DNA of 64,000 nt from NCBI RefSeq assembly GCF_019977195.1, contig NZ_AP024643.1:2170001-2234000 (forward strand), written 5' to 3'. The notes under the pieces were generated by a model, which saw only the letters and a list, made by a program, of their open reading frames with translations, was not told the origin of the DNA and made no database searches. Within the stretch, counting starts at the first letter, position 1. Every line of letters begins with the position of its first letter. Shown piece by piece: positions 1-8,013 of the stretch. A program made the translations under genes and the position numbers. Source of the DNA: Arthrobacter sp. StoSoilA2. GTDB taxonomy: Bacteria; Actinomycetota; Actinomycetes; Actinomycetales; Micrococcaceae.

Positions 1-659
1 GGGGGCTGTATGAAGGATGTCGCGGGGATGGCACCACGTTCGTCCCTGGGTCCCACGCTGAGAAGCGTGCTCCACACTCCGTGCGGAGGGACGACAGCCC
101 GATACTTTAGACCGTTTGCCGTGATGTCGGCGCCGCTTCCCTTGACAACGACGCACTTCAGGACCTCGCGCCAAACGCCTGTGATGGTTAGGGAGTGGCT
201 GTTGTATTGGCGGGATTGGTCCCAGTGACGCTGGACGCGTGCTTCTTTCACTTCAAAAAGGTCTGCGAAATCCGATTCAACGGTGAGGGCAACAAGGCAT
301 TCGGCGGCTTCCGACGAGTAGTTCCTGATCGTGATCTTCTCAAGGATCCCGGCGCCTACTTCCCGCAGGCGCTCCACGATCAAAGGGGTGTCTGCGTACC
401 CGTTTGATTGGGGAACACGGCCAATAAACAAGGCCCGGTAGGGTTCCTTCATCGCCGCAGTCAGCGGCTCCAGAGACCGGCCGTTCACTGCCAGATTCCA
501 GCGTGACAGAATCCGAGTGTCCTCGTGGAATACCCCGTGAGGATGTTCGGGAGAGATGTCCCCATTTGCAAAGGAAATGCAGAAAGACGAACCCTCCACC
601 AGGGTAACGGTGCCGGAACCCACTGGCCCGGCCGCCGTGTCAGCATTCCAACCGGCCAT
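1..659 (-). CDS. Glycogen debranching-type protein, N-terminal part (cut by window edge)
   Basis: The minus strand is open from an ATG at 659 to the window edge, giving about 219 residues. The translation has the layout of the bacterial glycogen-debranching N-terminal (amylo-alpha-1,6-glucosidase-like) domain: an early TLVEGSSFCIS stretch, then GDISPEHPHGVFHEDTRILS, then RWNLAVNGRSLEPL, and later DFADLFEVKEARVQ. AAGGAG lies just upstream of the ATG. Family members act on alpha-1,6 linkages of glycogen or similar glucans, usually in the cytoplasm. The catalytic glycosidase domain would lie outside the window, so enzyme activity cannot be judged. It diverges from the alcohol dehydrogenase and is probably unrelated to the mycofactocin genes. 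Confidence 0.85.
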   Translation of the reverse strand, partial: MAGWNADTAAGPVGSGTVTLVEGSSFCISFANGDISPEHPHGVFHEDTRILSRWNLAVNGRSLEPLTAAMKEPYRALFIGRVPQSNGYADTPLIVERLREVGAGILEKITIRNYSSEAAECLVALTVESDFADLFEVKEARVQRHWDQSRQYNSHSLTITGVWREVLKCVVVKGSGADITANGLKYRAVVPPHGVWSTLLSVGPRDERGAIPATSFIQP

Positions 660-1180
660 CCCGACTCCTTCGTGCCAAAGACATGCGCAGCACTATCGGG
701 ATTTCAAGGTCCCGTCGATGCCGCCCTATCCCAACGAATTGACCATACGCTTGTCCTGGGCTTGATGAAAGATACGGAGCGGCACAGGCACTTCCCTGGC
801 TGTTGCGCAGTGTATGTACCAACAGCCCCTCCCGGTCAAAACTGCGGTGGCGGAGTCATCCGCGCACCGCAGATAACTATTTCGACCCTTTAATCATCTA
901 GTACACAGGTCTAAGGACTGGGTGTACTTAGAGGTCGTCATTGCAGACAGTCGCCAACACCGAGGCATGGTCTCGGACTGCACAGGATTGTGGCCGGAAC
1001 GGCCAACATCCTGTCCGCTCTAAACATTCCGCATCGTCTGGTCGCTCAGTAACGTGAGTCACATCCAAGAACTCCACGCAACATCGTGGTGCTCAGGCCA
1101 CTGCATCACACCTCGTCATCGCCTCCCAGGACTGCGGTGCTCCCGGTTGTGTCCCTTCTTCCATCGAAATGAGATCATCT
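660..1180. other. Divergent intergenic region, no gene seen
   Basis: This 520-base gap separates the outward-reading debranching-type gene from the alcohol dehydrogenase. Short open frames occur on both strands, but none has a ribosome binding site or a recognisable protein pattern. Promoters for both flanking genes should lie here; I could not pick a convincing -35/-10 pair. Confidence 0.5.
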
Positions 1181-2308
1181 ATGTTGATTAAAGCCGCCAT
1201 TCTGCACGAGATCGGCGCCGAGTGGCAGATCGAAGAGATCGAATTGGGCGATCCTGTCGAGGGTGAAGTGCAGGTCCGTCTTGCCGCGTCCGGGCTGTGC
1301 CACTCTGACGAGCACTTAGCTACCGGTTCAAGCCCCGTCCCGTTTCTGCCGATTCTTGGCGGACATGAAGGTGCGGGCGTGGTTACGAAGGTCGGCTCTG
1401 GCGTTCGCGGCCTTGAAGAGGGCGACCATGTTGTACTCGCATTCCTCCCGGCTTGCGGTACCTGTCGTCCCTGTTCATCCGGGATGCAGAACCTGTGCGA
1501 CGAGGGGGCTGGACTGCTTGCAGGCAAGGCCATCAGTGACGGGTCATTCCGCGTCAAGACCCGCGATGGCCGGCCGCTGCTGCAAATGTGTCTACTTGGC
1601 ACCTTCGCGCCTTACGTTACTGTCAACCAGGCGTCAGTGATCAAGATTGAGAAAGACATCCCCCTCGAGGCTGCGGCGTTGCTTGGATGCGGCGTTTCAA
1701 CCGGCTGGGGATCGGCCACTGCAATCGGCGGTACAAGGCCAGGCGATACAGTCGTAGTCGTTGGGGTGGGCGGGGTCGGAATCAATGCCGTACAGGGCGC
1801 GGCAGCGGCCGGGGCGCGCTACGTGGTCGCCGTCGATCCAGTGCCGTTCAAGCAGAAGAAGGCTCTGGAGTTCGGCGCGACTCATGTCTTCGACTCTATG
1901 GCTGATGCCCAGGCCGCCCTGCCCGACCTCACCTGGGGTCGTCTCGCTCAAGTGGTCGTGCTGACAATGGGTGAGATCGAGGGGAAACACATTCAGGAGG
2001 CGCTTTCGCTTACGGCCAAGGGCGGCCAGGTCGTGGTGACCGCAATGGGGCACTATGCCGCTAACGAGGTCTCCCTCAATTTGTTCGAGCTGACGTTGCT
2101 GCAGAAGCGTGTCCAGGGCGCAGTCTTCGGCGGCGTCAGCCCACGGACCCAAATCCCGAGTCTGCTTGAGCAGTACCGCGCCGGAAATCTCAAGCTCGAT
2201 GAGCTAGTTACGCCCTACAGCCTCAAGGATATTAATCAGGGCTACCAGGACATGCGTGACGGCAAGAACCTTCGCGGCGTCATTCGCTACACCGAAGCGG
2301 ATTACTAA
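1181..2308 (+). CDS. NDMA-dependent (nicotinoprotein) zinc alcohol dehydrogenase, mycofactocin-associated type
   Basis: This 375-residue medium-chain dehydrogenase oxidises alcohols to aldehydes. It starts MLIKAAILHEIG and has catalytic zinc ligands in GLCHSDEHLATG and GGHEGAGVV, a structural-zinc cysteine cluster (CGTCRPC, then a fourth Cys after SSGMQNL) and a Rossmann GVGGVGINAVQGA motif. The pattern fits the nicotinoprotein family, whose bound NAD is recycled by mycofactocin. It lies directly upstream of mftA, so the neighbourhood supports that role. I prefer the ATG at 1181 over one four codons upstream at 1169 because family members start near this point; neither has a strong ribosome binding site. 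The substrate is unknown. Confidence 0.88.
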   Translation: MLIKAAILHEIGAEWQIEEIELGDPVEGEVQVRLAASGLCHSDEHLATGSSPVPFLPILGGHEGAGVVTKVGSGVRGLEEGDHVVLAFLPACGTCRPCSSGMQNLCDEGAGLLAGKAISDGSFRVKTRDGRPLLQMCLLGTFAPYVTVNQASVIKIEKDIPLEAAALLGCGVSTGWGSATAIGGTRPGDTVVVVGVGGVGINAVQGAAAAGARYVVAVDPVPFKQKKALEFGATHVFDSMADAQAALPDLTWGRLAQVVVLTMGEIEGKHIQEALSLTAKGGQVVVTAMGHYAANEVSLNLFELTLLQKRVQGAVFGGVSPRTQIPSLLEQYRAGNLKLDELVTPYSLKDINQGYQDMRDGKNLRGVIRYTEADY

Positions 2309-2589
2309 GCTGGCGCACTGCCCACCGACTCTCGAAGAAGCGAGTAGCTGATATCACTTTTACGACAAGCATTACATCAATGGCGGGTGGCACCCGTCGA
2401 CGAGTACTGAGTTCATTCCCGTGGTCAATCCGCTACTGGGGAGGAGATTGCGGCGGCGCGGTGAATCTCTGCCCAAGAGAACCGCCTGGGATCCAACAGA
2501 CATGGCGACGCGCGTCGGCCGGTACCCCTCACGCAAGTGGTTTTTGAATTCGTCGAAATTCCGAGACGGTCCATATAGGAGAAGAAGCT

Positions 2590-2703
2590 GTGGAATACGT
2601 AAACCCCAATCTTGAAAGCGTCACCACCCCAGACGAGGCCAACCTTGTCATCGAAGATCTCGTCGAGGACGTGTCCATCGATGGCATGTGTGGCGTCTAC
2701 TAA
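2590..2703 (+). CDS. mftA: Mycofactocin precursor peptide MftA
   Basis: A GTG at 2590 opens a 37-residue peptide, VEYVNPNLESVTTPDEAN onward, ending IDGMCGVY directly before the stop. That C-terminus is diagnostic of the mycofactocin precursor: the last Val-Tyr pair is decarboxylated and cross-linked by MftC and later excised to give the redox cofactor core. AGGAGAAG at 2577-2584 sits at good spacing upstream. It is followed closely by mftB and mftC in the canonical order. The acidic leader (residues 9-28) would be the part recognised by MftB. Confidence 0.96.
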   Translation: MEYVNPNLESVTTPDEANLVIEDLVEDVSIDGMCGVY

Positions 2704-2722
2704 GCGCATCCGGGAAAAGACA

Positions 2723-3019
2723 ATGACGCCAACCAGCACAGACACCATGCTTGATGAGGGATGGGTGCTGTCACCGGCCGTTGCGTTAAGGCCGGAACCG
2801 TTCGGTGCCATGGCTTATCACTTCGGGAACCGCAAGCTCACCTTCCTCAAGAAACCCGAACTCGTCAGGATAATTCGGTCCTTGGAAGACAGCGCGACAG
2901 TTCGCGACGCGCTGCGGCAGTCAGGCGTGCCCGAAGCCCACTGGTCCGCGTATGTTGCTGCGCTGCACAGTCTCGCCGCGACCGACATGATCCGCGCCAG
3001 CGAAGGAAAAAACCAATGA
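2723..3019 (+). CDS. mftB: Mycofactocin peptide chaperone MftB
   Basis: This 98-residue protein is a PqqD-like recognition element that binds MftA and presents it to the radical SAM enzyme MftC. The translation MTPTSTDTMLDEGWVLSP followed by AVALRPEPFGAMAYHF fits MftB, including the small winged-helix-like fold and the NRKLTFLKKPELVRI segment. I chose the ATG at 2723, just after the mftA stop, because the frame is also open further upstream through mftA itself. The stop codon overlaps the mftC start in an ATGA junction, so translation of the two is probably coupled. Confidence 0.92.
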   Translation: MTPTSTDTMLDEGWVLSPAVALRPEPFGAMAYHFGNRKLTFLKKPELVRIIRSLEDSATVRDALRQSGVPEAHWSAYVAALHSLAATDMIRASEGKNQ

Positions 3020-4251
3020 TTAACGGCATCAGCACACCTGTGGCACGCCCGACGGGCGGGTCCCTGGTGGACCAGTTTGAATTCGGCCTCGACGCCCCGA
3101 TCTGCCTTACCTGGGAGCTGACCTACGCCTGCAACCTGGCCTGCGTTCATTGCCTGTCGTCCTCGGGTCGGCGGGATCCACGCGAGTTGACCACGGAGCA
3201 GTGTGAAGCCGTGATTGACGAGCTCCAGCGCATGCAGGTCTTCTACGTCAACATCGGCGGCGGCGAGCCGACCGTCCGCCCGGACTTCTGGCACCTGCTC
3301 CAGTACGCAGTCGACCACCAGGTCGGCGTGAAATTCTCCACCAACGGCATCCGGATCGACAAGCAAAAAGCGGCATTCCTCGCGTCCACGCCCTATGTGG
3401 ACGTTCAGATATCGCTCGACGGAGCCACCGCCGAGGTCAATGATTACGTCCGTGGTCCTGGATCCTATGACACGGCAATCCAGGCATTGAAAAACCTCAA
3501 CGAAGCGGGTTTCAAAGATGCGAAAGTCTCGGTCGTCGTCACGCGCCAGAACGTAGGCCAGCTTGATGAGTTCAAGCGCATCGCAGACGAGCACGGTGCC
3601 ACGCTACGCCTGACACGGTTGCGCCCCTCCGGCCGGGGCGCTGACGTTTGGGATGAGCTGCATCCCCGGCCCGAACAACAGCGCATCATCTATGACTGGC
3701 TGACCGCCAACGGGGATAACGTCCTGACCGGTGATTCCTTCTTCCATCTGGCGCCTTTCGGGGAAAGCCTGCCCGGGCTGAACCTGTGCGGCGCGGGCCG
3801 GGTCGTGTGCCTCATCGACCCGGTGGGCGATGTCTACGCGTGCCCGTTCGCGATTCACGAAACCTTCCATGCCGGAAACGTGCTCGACGAAGGGGGATTC
3901 AAGACGGTCTGGCAGGAATCAGAACTGTTTACCGAACTCCGCTCGCCACAGACCTCAGGGGCGTGCACCAAGTGTGCGTTCTTCGACAGCTGCCGCGGCG
4001 GGTGCATGGCGGCGAAGTTCTTCACCGGACTGCCGCTGGACGGCCCCGACCCCGAGTGCGTTCAAGGCTACGGCGAAGCTGCCCTGGCGGGCGAGCGCAG
4101 CCGGCCCCAGCCCGGTCAGGACCATTCACGCGTGGCCCTACCGAAGCGAGCCCAGCCCGTCATGGTCCAACTCAGCCTCACCAAGCCGGACATCTCGGCG
4201 CCTCCCGTATCCGCTTGCGCCGCCAGCCCCCTCGCCGGCTTCCAGCCGTAG
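3016..4251 (+). CDS. mftC: Mycofactocin radical SAM maturase MftC
   Basis: This 411-residue radical SAM enzyme carries the CxxxCxxC cluster motif as CNLACVHC near residue 38 and the GGGEPT SAM motif near residue 80. A C-terminal SPASM region has several cysteines (CGAGRVVC, ACPF, CTKCAFFDSCRGGC and a final PECVQGYGE). In characterised homologues MftC oxidatively decarboxylates the C-terminal Tyr of MftA and then forms a Val-Tyr carbon-carbon bond. The start at 3016 overlaps the mftB stop. The frame is open upstream, but the family start and the ATGA overlap fix this choice. The last 50 residues beyond SPASM are Pro/Ser rich and less conserved. Confidence 0.95.
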   Translation: MINGISTPVARPTGGSLVDQFEFGLDAPICLTWELTYACNLACVHCLSSSGRRDPRELTTEQCEAVIDELQRMQVFYVNIGGGEPTVRPDFWHLLQYAVDHQVGVKFSTNGIRIDKQKAAFLASTPYVDVQISLDGATAEVNDYVRGPGSYDTAIQALKNLNEAGFKDAKVSVVVTRQNVGQLDEFKRIADEHGATLRLTRLRPSGRGADVWDELHPRPEQQRIIYDWLTANGDNVLTGDSFFHLAPFGESLPGLNLCGAGRVVCLIDPVGDVYACPFAIHETFHAGNVLDEGGFKTVWQESELFTELRSPQTSGACTKCAFFDSCRGGCMAAKFFTGLPLDGPDPECVQGYGEAALAGERSRPQPGQDHSRVALPKRAQPVMVQLSLTKPDISAPPVSACAASPLAGFQP

Positions 4252-4280
4252 CGAGTTCTGCAACATCTTGAAAGGCAATC

Positions 4281-5483
4281 ATGATCAAGAATCCTTGGGC
4301 ACAGAACCCCTGGTTCGAATCCGTGGCCGAGGCACAGCGCCGGGCCAAAAAACGCCTTCCTGCGTCGGTGTATGCCGCTCTTGTGGCAGGCTCCGAACGC
4401 GGGCTCACACTCGATGACAACACTGCCGCCTTCGGCGAACTCGGCTTCGCCCCCCATGTCGTAGGCCAGCCCGCGCAGCGTGATCTGGCCACGACGGTAA
4501 TGGGCCAGCACATTTCACTTCCGGTCATGATCTCCCCGACAGGAGTACAAGCCGTGCACCCGGACGGCGAGGTTGCAGTTGCCCGGGCAGCCGCCGCGAG
4601 AGGCACCATCATCGGCCTGAGCTCTTTCGCGTCCAGACCCGTGGAGGAGGTGACGGCCGCGAATGAAAAGACGTTCTACCAGATGTACTGGACCGGAACC
4701 CGGGAGCAGATGGTAAGCCGCATGGACCGGGCGCGTGCTGCTGGCGCCAAAGGCCTGATCGTCACCACCGACTGGTCCTTCTCGATGGGACGCGACTGGG
4801 GCAGCCCCGAGATCCCAGAAAAGGTGAACCTTAAAGCCGCCATCAGGCTTGCCCCCGAAGTAATGCTCAAGCCGCGCTGGCTTGCGTCTTTCGCCCGCAG
4901 CCTGCCCGACCTGACCGCACCCAATCTCGCCCCCGCGGGGGAGAAGGGCCCCACTTTCTTCGGTGCCTACTACGAATGGATGCAGACCCCGCCGCCGACC
5001 TGGGACGATATCGCATGGATCGTCTCTGAGTGGGGCGGCCCCGTGATGCTGAAAGGTATTTCCCGTGTGGATGACGCGCTGCGCGCCGTCGACGCTGGCC
5101 TCACCGCCATCTCCGTTTCCAACCACGGAGGCAACAACCTGGACAGCACACCGGCCCCTATCCGCGTCTTGCCGTCGATCGCCGACGCCGTGGGCGACCA
5201 GGTGGAAATCGTGCTCGACGGCGGCATCCGCCGCGGCAGTGACGTCGTCAAGGCCATGGCCCTCGGAGCCCGTGCTGTCATGATCGGCCGCGCATACCTG
5301 TGGGGGCTCTCCGCCAATGGGCAAGCGGGAGTGGAAAACGTCCTGGACATCCTGCGCTGCGGTATCGACTCCTCCCTGCTCGGACTCAGCGTCCCGTCAG
5401 TGCAGGACCTTCGACCTGAACACCTTGTCATCCCTCCGGGGTTTGTCCGGGAGCTGGGCGTCCCTGTGACAACGTATTCGTGA
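4281..5483 (+). CDS. mftD: Mycofactocin biosynthesis FMN-dependent deaminase MftD
   Basis: This 400-residue TIM-barrel protein belongs to the FMN-dependent alpha-hydroxyacid dehydrogenase family. The FMN-binding and active-site signature is visible as SNHGGNNLDSTPAPIRVLP, followed by VLDGGIRRGSDVVKAMALGA and RAVMIGRAYLWG. In the known pathway MftD oxidatively deaminates the AHDP intermediate released by MftE to make pre-mycofactocin, the redox-active species. A ribosome binding site AAAGG precedes the ATG at 4281. The stop overlaps the GTG start of mftE by four bases, indicating coupled translation. Confidence 0.95.
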   Translation: MIKNPWAQNPWFESVAEAQRRAKKRLPASVYAALVAGSERGLTLDDNTAAFGELGFAPHVVGQPAQRDLATTVMGQHISLPVMISPTGVQAVHPDGEVAVARAAAARGTIIGLSSFASRPVEEVTAANEKTFYQMYWTGTREQMVSRMDRARAAGAKGLIVTTDWSFSMGRDWGSPEIPEKVNLKAAIRLAPEVMLKPRWLASFARSLPDLTAPNLAPAGEKGPTFFGAYYEWMQTPPPTWDDIAWIVSEWGGPVMLKGISRVDDALRAVDAGLTAISVSNHGGNNLDSTPAPIRVLPSIADAVGDQVEIVLDGGIRRGSDVVKAMALGARAVMIGRAYLWGLSANGQAGVENVLDILRCGIDSSLLGLSVPSVQDLRPEHLVIPPGFVRELGVPVTTYS

Positions 5484-6250
5484 TCCACAATCAGCACAGA
5501 CGTGGCGAGCAGCACAGACTCGGGGGTCTCACCTGGCCCGATGTTCCAAACAGACCAATGGTGCTCGTCCCGGTTGGGTCCACCGAACAGCACGGTCCCC
5601 ACCTGCCCCTGGATACAGATTCGGTGATAGCAACCACGGTTGCCCATGCATTGGCTCTGAAGGTTGAGGGTCCGGTGGTGGTTGCTCCGGCGGTCAGTTA
5701 CGGCTCCAGCGGGGAGCATCAGTCTTTCCCAGGCACAGTGTCCATCGGAACGGAAGTACTGCGTCTCCTGATCGTCGAGCTGGTCCGTTCCCTCTCCACC
5801 TGGGCGGGCCGCATCATCTTTGTTAACGCCCACGGCGGCAACGTCCCGGCCCTTTCAAAGGCGGTGCTTCAGCTGCAAGAAGAGCGGCACAGCGTCGCTT
5901 GGTTACCATGCCTTGTCCCGGGCGCTGACCTGCATGCCGGCAGGACGGAGACTTCCCTGATGCTTCACCTCAATCCAAGCGCGGTCCGACTGGAACGGTC
6001 TGAAGCCGGCGAGCTTCGTCCCCTCCATGAACTTATGCCGGCGCTGCTTACCGGGGGTGTCGCTGCTGTCTCTTCCTCCGGCGTTCTGGGCAAGCCGAGC
6101 GGGGCACATGCATCCGAGGGTGTCCGATTGCTGGACCTGATGGTTCAGGACGCTGCCCACCGAATAATCGCGGGCGCCTTAGGCCGGAACGGGATGCTTG
6201 CGGTCAATGAGCCACAGGCAAGGGGGTTGACTTCGAGCAAGCCGGGTTGA
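5480..6250 (+). CDS. mftE: Mycofactocin precursor peptidase MftE, creatininase family
   Basis: This 256-residue protein is of the creatininase/creatinine amidohydrolase fold, with metal-binding motifs VGSTEQHGPHLPLDTDS near the N-terminus, FVNAHGGN in the middle and the acidic AGRTETSLML later. MftE cleaves modified MftA to release the Val-Tyr-derived AHDP. The GTG start at 5480 lies in a GTGA overlap with the mftD stop. A 65-base gap follows, with its own ribosome binding site for the next small ORF. Confidence 0.93.
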   Translation: MIHNQHRRGEQHRLGGLTWPDVPNRPMVLVPVGSTEQHGPHLPLDTDSVIATTVAHALALKVEGPVVVAPAVSYGSSGEHQSFPGTVSIGTEVLRLLIVELVRSLSTWAGRIIFVNAHGGNVPALSKAVLQLQEERHSVAWLPCLVPGADLHAGRTETSLMLHLNPSAVRLERSEAGELRPLHELMPALLTGGVAAVSSSGVLGKPSGAHASEGVRLLDLMVQDAAHRIIAGALGRNGMLAVNEPQARGLTSSKPG

Positions 6251-6315
6251 AACTTCCCTGCCTGCTTAACCTCGAAAAATAATCGTGCTGCTGGCTTCTG
6301 AAGAAAGGAGTCCCC

Positions 6316-6474
6316 GTGTCGACTAAGCCAATGACGACCGACCTCATGCCCCCGAACATCCCAGATGGAATGACGCTTTCTCGACAATTCGTGGACGTTG
6401 GCTGCGACGGCGAGATTCACCGACGAGGTCATGTTGGCGACGTGATGCCCAGTGTCGTGGGTGAGCGATCGTGA
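6316..6474 (+). CDS. Small uncharacterised ORF between mftE and mftF
   Basis: A GTG at 6316 opens 52 codons ending in a TGA that overlaps the GTG start of mftF (GTGA, 6471-6474). AGAAAGGAG at 6302-6310 is a consensus ribosome binding site five bases from the start. The product begins VSTKPMTTDLMPPNIPDGM and has one cysteine in the middle (DVGCDGEIHRRGH), with no signal peptide or membrane segment. I recognise no family. mftF is already full length without it and lacks a strong ribosome binding site of its own, so this ORF may act as a translational coupler, an accessory peptide, or both. Internal ATG starts at 6331 or later are possible. Confidence 0.6.
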   Translation: MSTKPMTTDLMPPNIPDGMTLSRQFVDVGCDGEIHRRGHVGDVMPSVVGERS

Positions 6475-7883
6475 CGGTTAAGCGACATCAACTCCCTATG
6501 GGCTTCACGGTAAGACTGAACCGACGAGCAAAATTCGCTGGCAGGGGGAGGGAGCTCATCGGAGGTTCCCCGACGCGGGTTCTTTACCTCACAGAACGTG
6601 CCAGCAGAATGATCCTCGATAGGACAGCAGTCGTCTCAGACACTCCTACGGGCCTCTTGGTGGACAGCCTCTTGGAAAGCGGGATGGCTGATCCCGTGCT
6701 CGAATCGCTGCCTGAGCTTGACACTTCTTCCGTCACGGTCGTCGTTCCAGCCTTCGGGCGCCCGCTCGCCTTGGCCAGGTTGCTGACCAGCATCGGAAAA
6801 AAGTACAAGGTTATCGTCGTCGACGACGCTTCCCCTGACCCAGCGGCGATCCGGGACATTACAGAGCAGCACGGCGTACACCTGGTCCGCCTATCGTCCA
6901 ACAGCGGCCCGGCACAGGCCCGCAACGAGGGCCTTAAGCACGTGACCACACCATACGTAGCCTTCGCCGATTCCGACGTTGTGCTCAATTCCGACACTAT
7001 TCCGTTCCTTTTGAAACACTTTAACGACCCGTATGTGGCTCTGGCCGGTCCCCGCGTACTTGGCTGGGACGACGGAAAGGGCATGAACTGGATCGAGCGG
7101 TACGAAGAGGCAAGATCCTCGCTCGATCTGGGCACTTTCCCGGCAATAGTTCGGCCCCGGTCCCCGGTGTCGTGGCTTCCAGGTGCATTTCTCTTGGGCA
7201 GAACCGACGCACTGGGTGAAGGATTCACCTCAGCCAGCCGTGTCGGGGAGGACGTTGACCTCGTTTGGCGCTTGGTTGAACAGGGGTGGCGGGTCCGCTT
7301 CGAACCAGAGGCCAAAGTGTGGCACGAGCACCGGCAATCAATTAGGAGCTGGTTGTCCCGCAAAGCCTTCTATGGAACTTCCGCCCACGCCCTTTCTCTC
7401 CGGCACCCGAAAGCTATTGCACCAGCTGTCTTCGCACCCTGGTCTGTCGTCGTCGTCGCTGTGCTCCTGTGCCAGCGCTCGTGGTCGGTTCCGGCAGCAG
7501 GAGCGATTTCTGCCTTCGCCGGGTGGCAAATCTCCAAGAGGCTCGGCAGAAGCAAGCATCCGGGCCGAATTGCTGCCAGTCTGACTGCACGCGGAGTACT
7601 TGCAGCACAAACGCAGACCATGGCCCTCTTGGTCCGCCACTGGTGGCCGCTTGCCATCGCGGCGAGCATCTTCTCCCGCAGGTTGCGCCGCGCCCTCGCC
7701 GTTGCTTGCGTACTGGACGCGGTCTGGGAGTACCGCCGCACCCGCCCTCGACTCGATTTTTTTCGGTTTGCGGCCGCACGCCGTCTGGACGATTTGGCAT
7801 ACGGGACCGGCGTCTGGTCCAGCGCACTGCGAGGCCCGTCCCTCCGTTGCCTGCTGCCCGACATCCGGAAGAACCCCAACTGA
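6471..7883 (+). CDS. mftF: Mycofactocin glycosyltransferase MftF
   Basis: This 470-residue family 2 glycosyltransferase has an N-terminal MftF-specific segment (PMGFTVRLNRRAKF, LIGGSPTRVLYL). The GT-A core starts near residue 82 with VTVVVPAFGRPLALARLL, then VVDDASPD, ADSDVVLNSDTI, and a GEDVDLVWRLVEQGWRV acceptor-loop region. Hydrophobic segments follow residue 315, consistent with membrane association. Characterised MftF adds a beta-1,4-linked glucose chain to the mycofactocin core. The GTG start overlaps the stop of the small upstream ORF. Its length matches the family. Confidence 0.93.
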   Translation: MTVKRHQLPMGFTVRLNRRAKFAGRGRELIGGSPTRVLYLTERASRMILDRTAVVSDTPTGLLVDSLLESGMADPVLESLPELDTSSVTVVVPAFGRPLALARLLTSIGKKYKVIVVDDASPDPAAIRDITEQHGVHLVRLSSNSGPAQARNEGLKHVTTPYVAFADSDVVLNSDTIPFLLKHFNDPYVALAGPRVLGWDDGKGMNWIERYEEARSSLDLGTFPAIVRPRSPVSWLPGAFLLGRTDALGEGFTSASRVGEDVDLVWRLVEQGWRVRFEPEAKVWHEHRQSIRSWLSRKAFYGTSAHALSLRHPKAIAPAVFAPWSVVVVAVLLCQRSWSVPAAGAISAFAGWQISKRLGRSKHPGRIAASLTARGVLAAQTQTMALLVRHWWPLAIAASIFSRRLRRALAVACVLDAVWEYRRTRPRLDFFRFAAARRLDDLAYGTGVWSSALRGPSLRCLLPDIRKNPN

Positions 7884-8013
7884 TGCCCAATGTTTCACTG
7901 CTATGCCATCAGGTTCGAAGTGATATTGACAGCCGCGCTGGGGATCAGAATCAGGTGCCCCAGCAGCCAAAAGGACGGAATGCAGAATCAAACAGGATGA
8001 ACGAGGTGATCAT

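Noticed and set aside
4515..5324. 269-codon minus-strand frame opposite mftD
   Set aside because: It is an antisense shadow of a well-supported gene.
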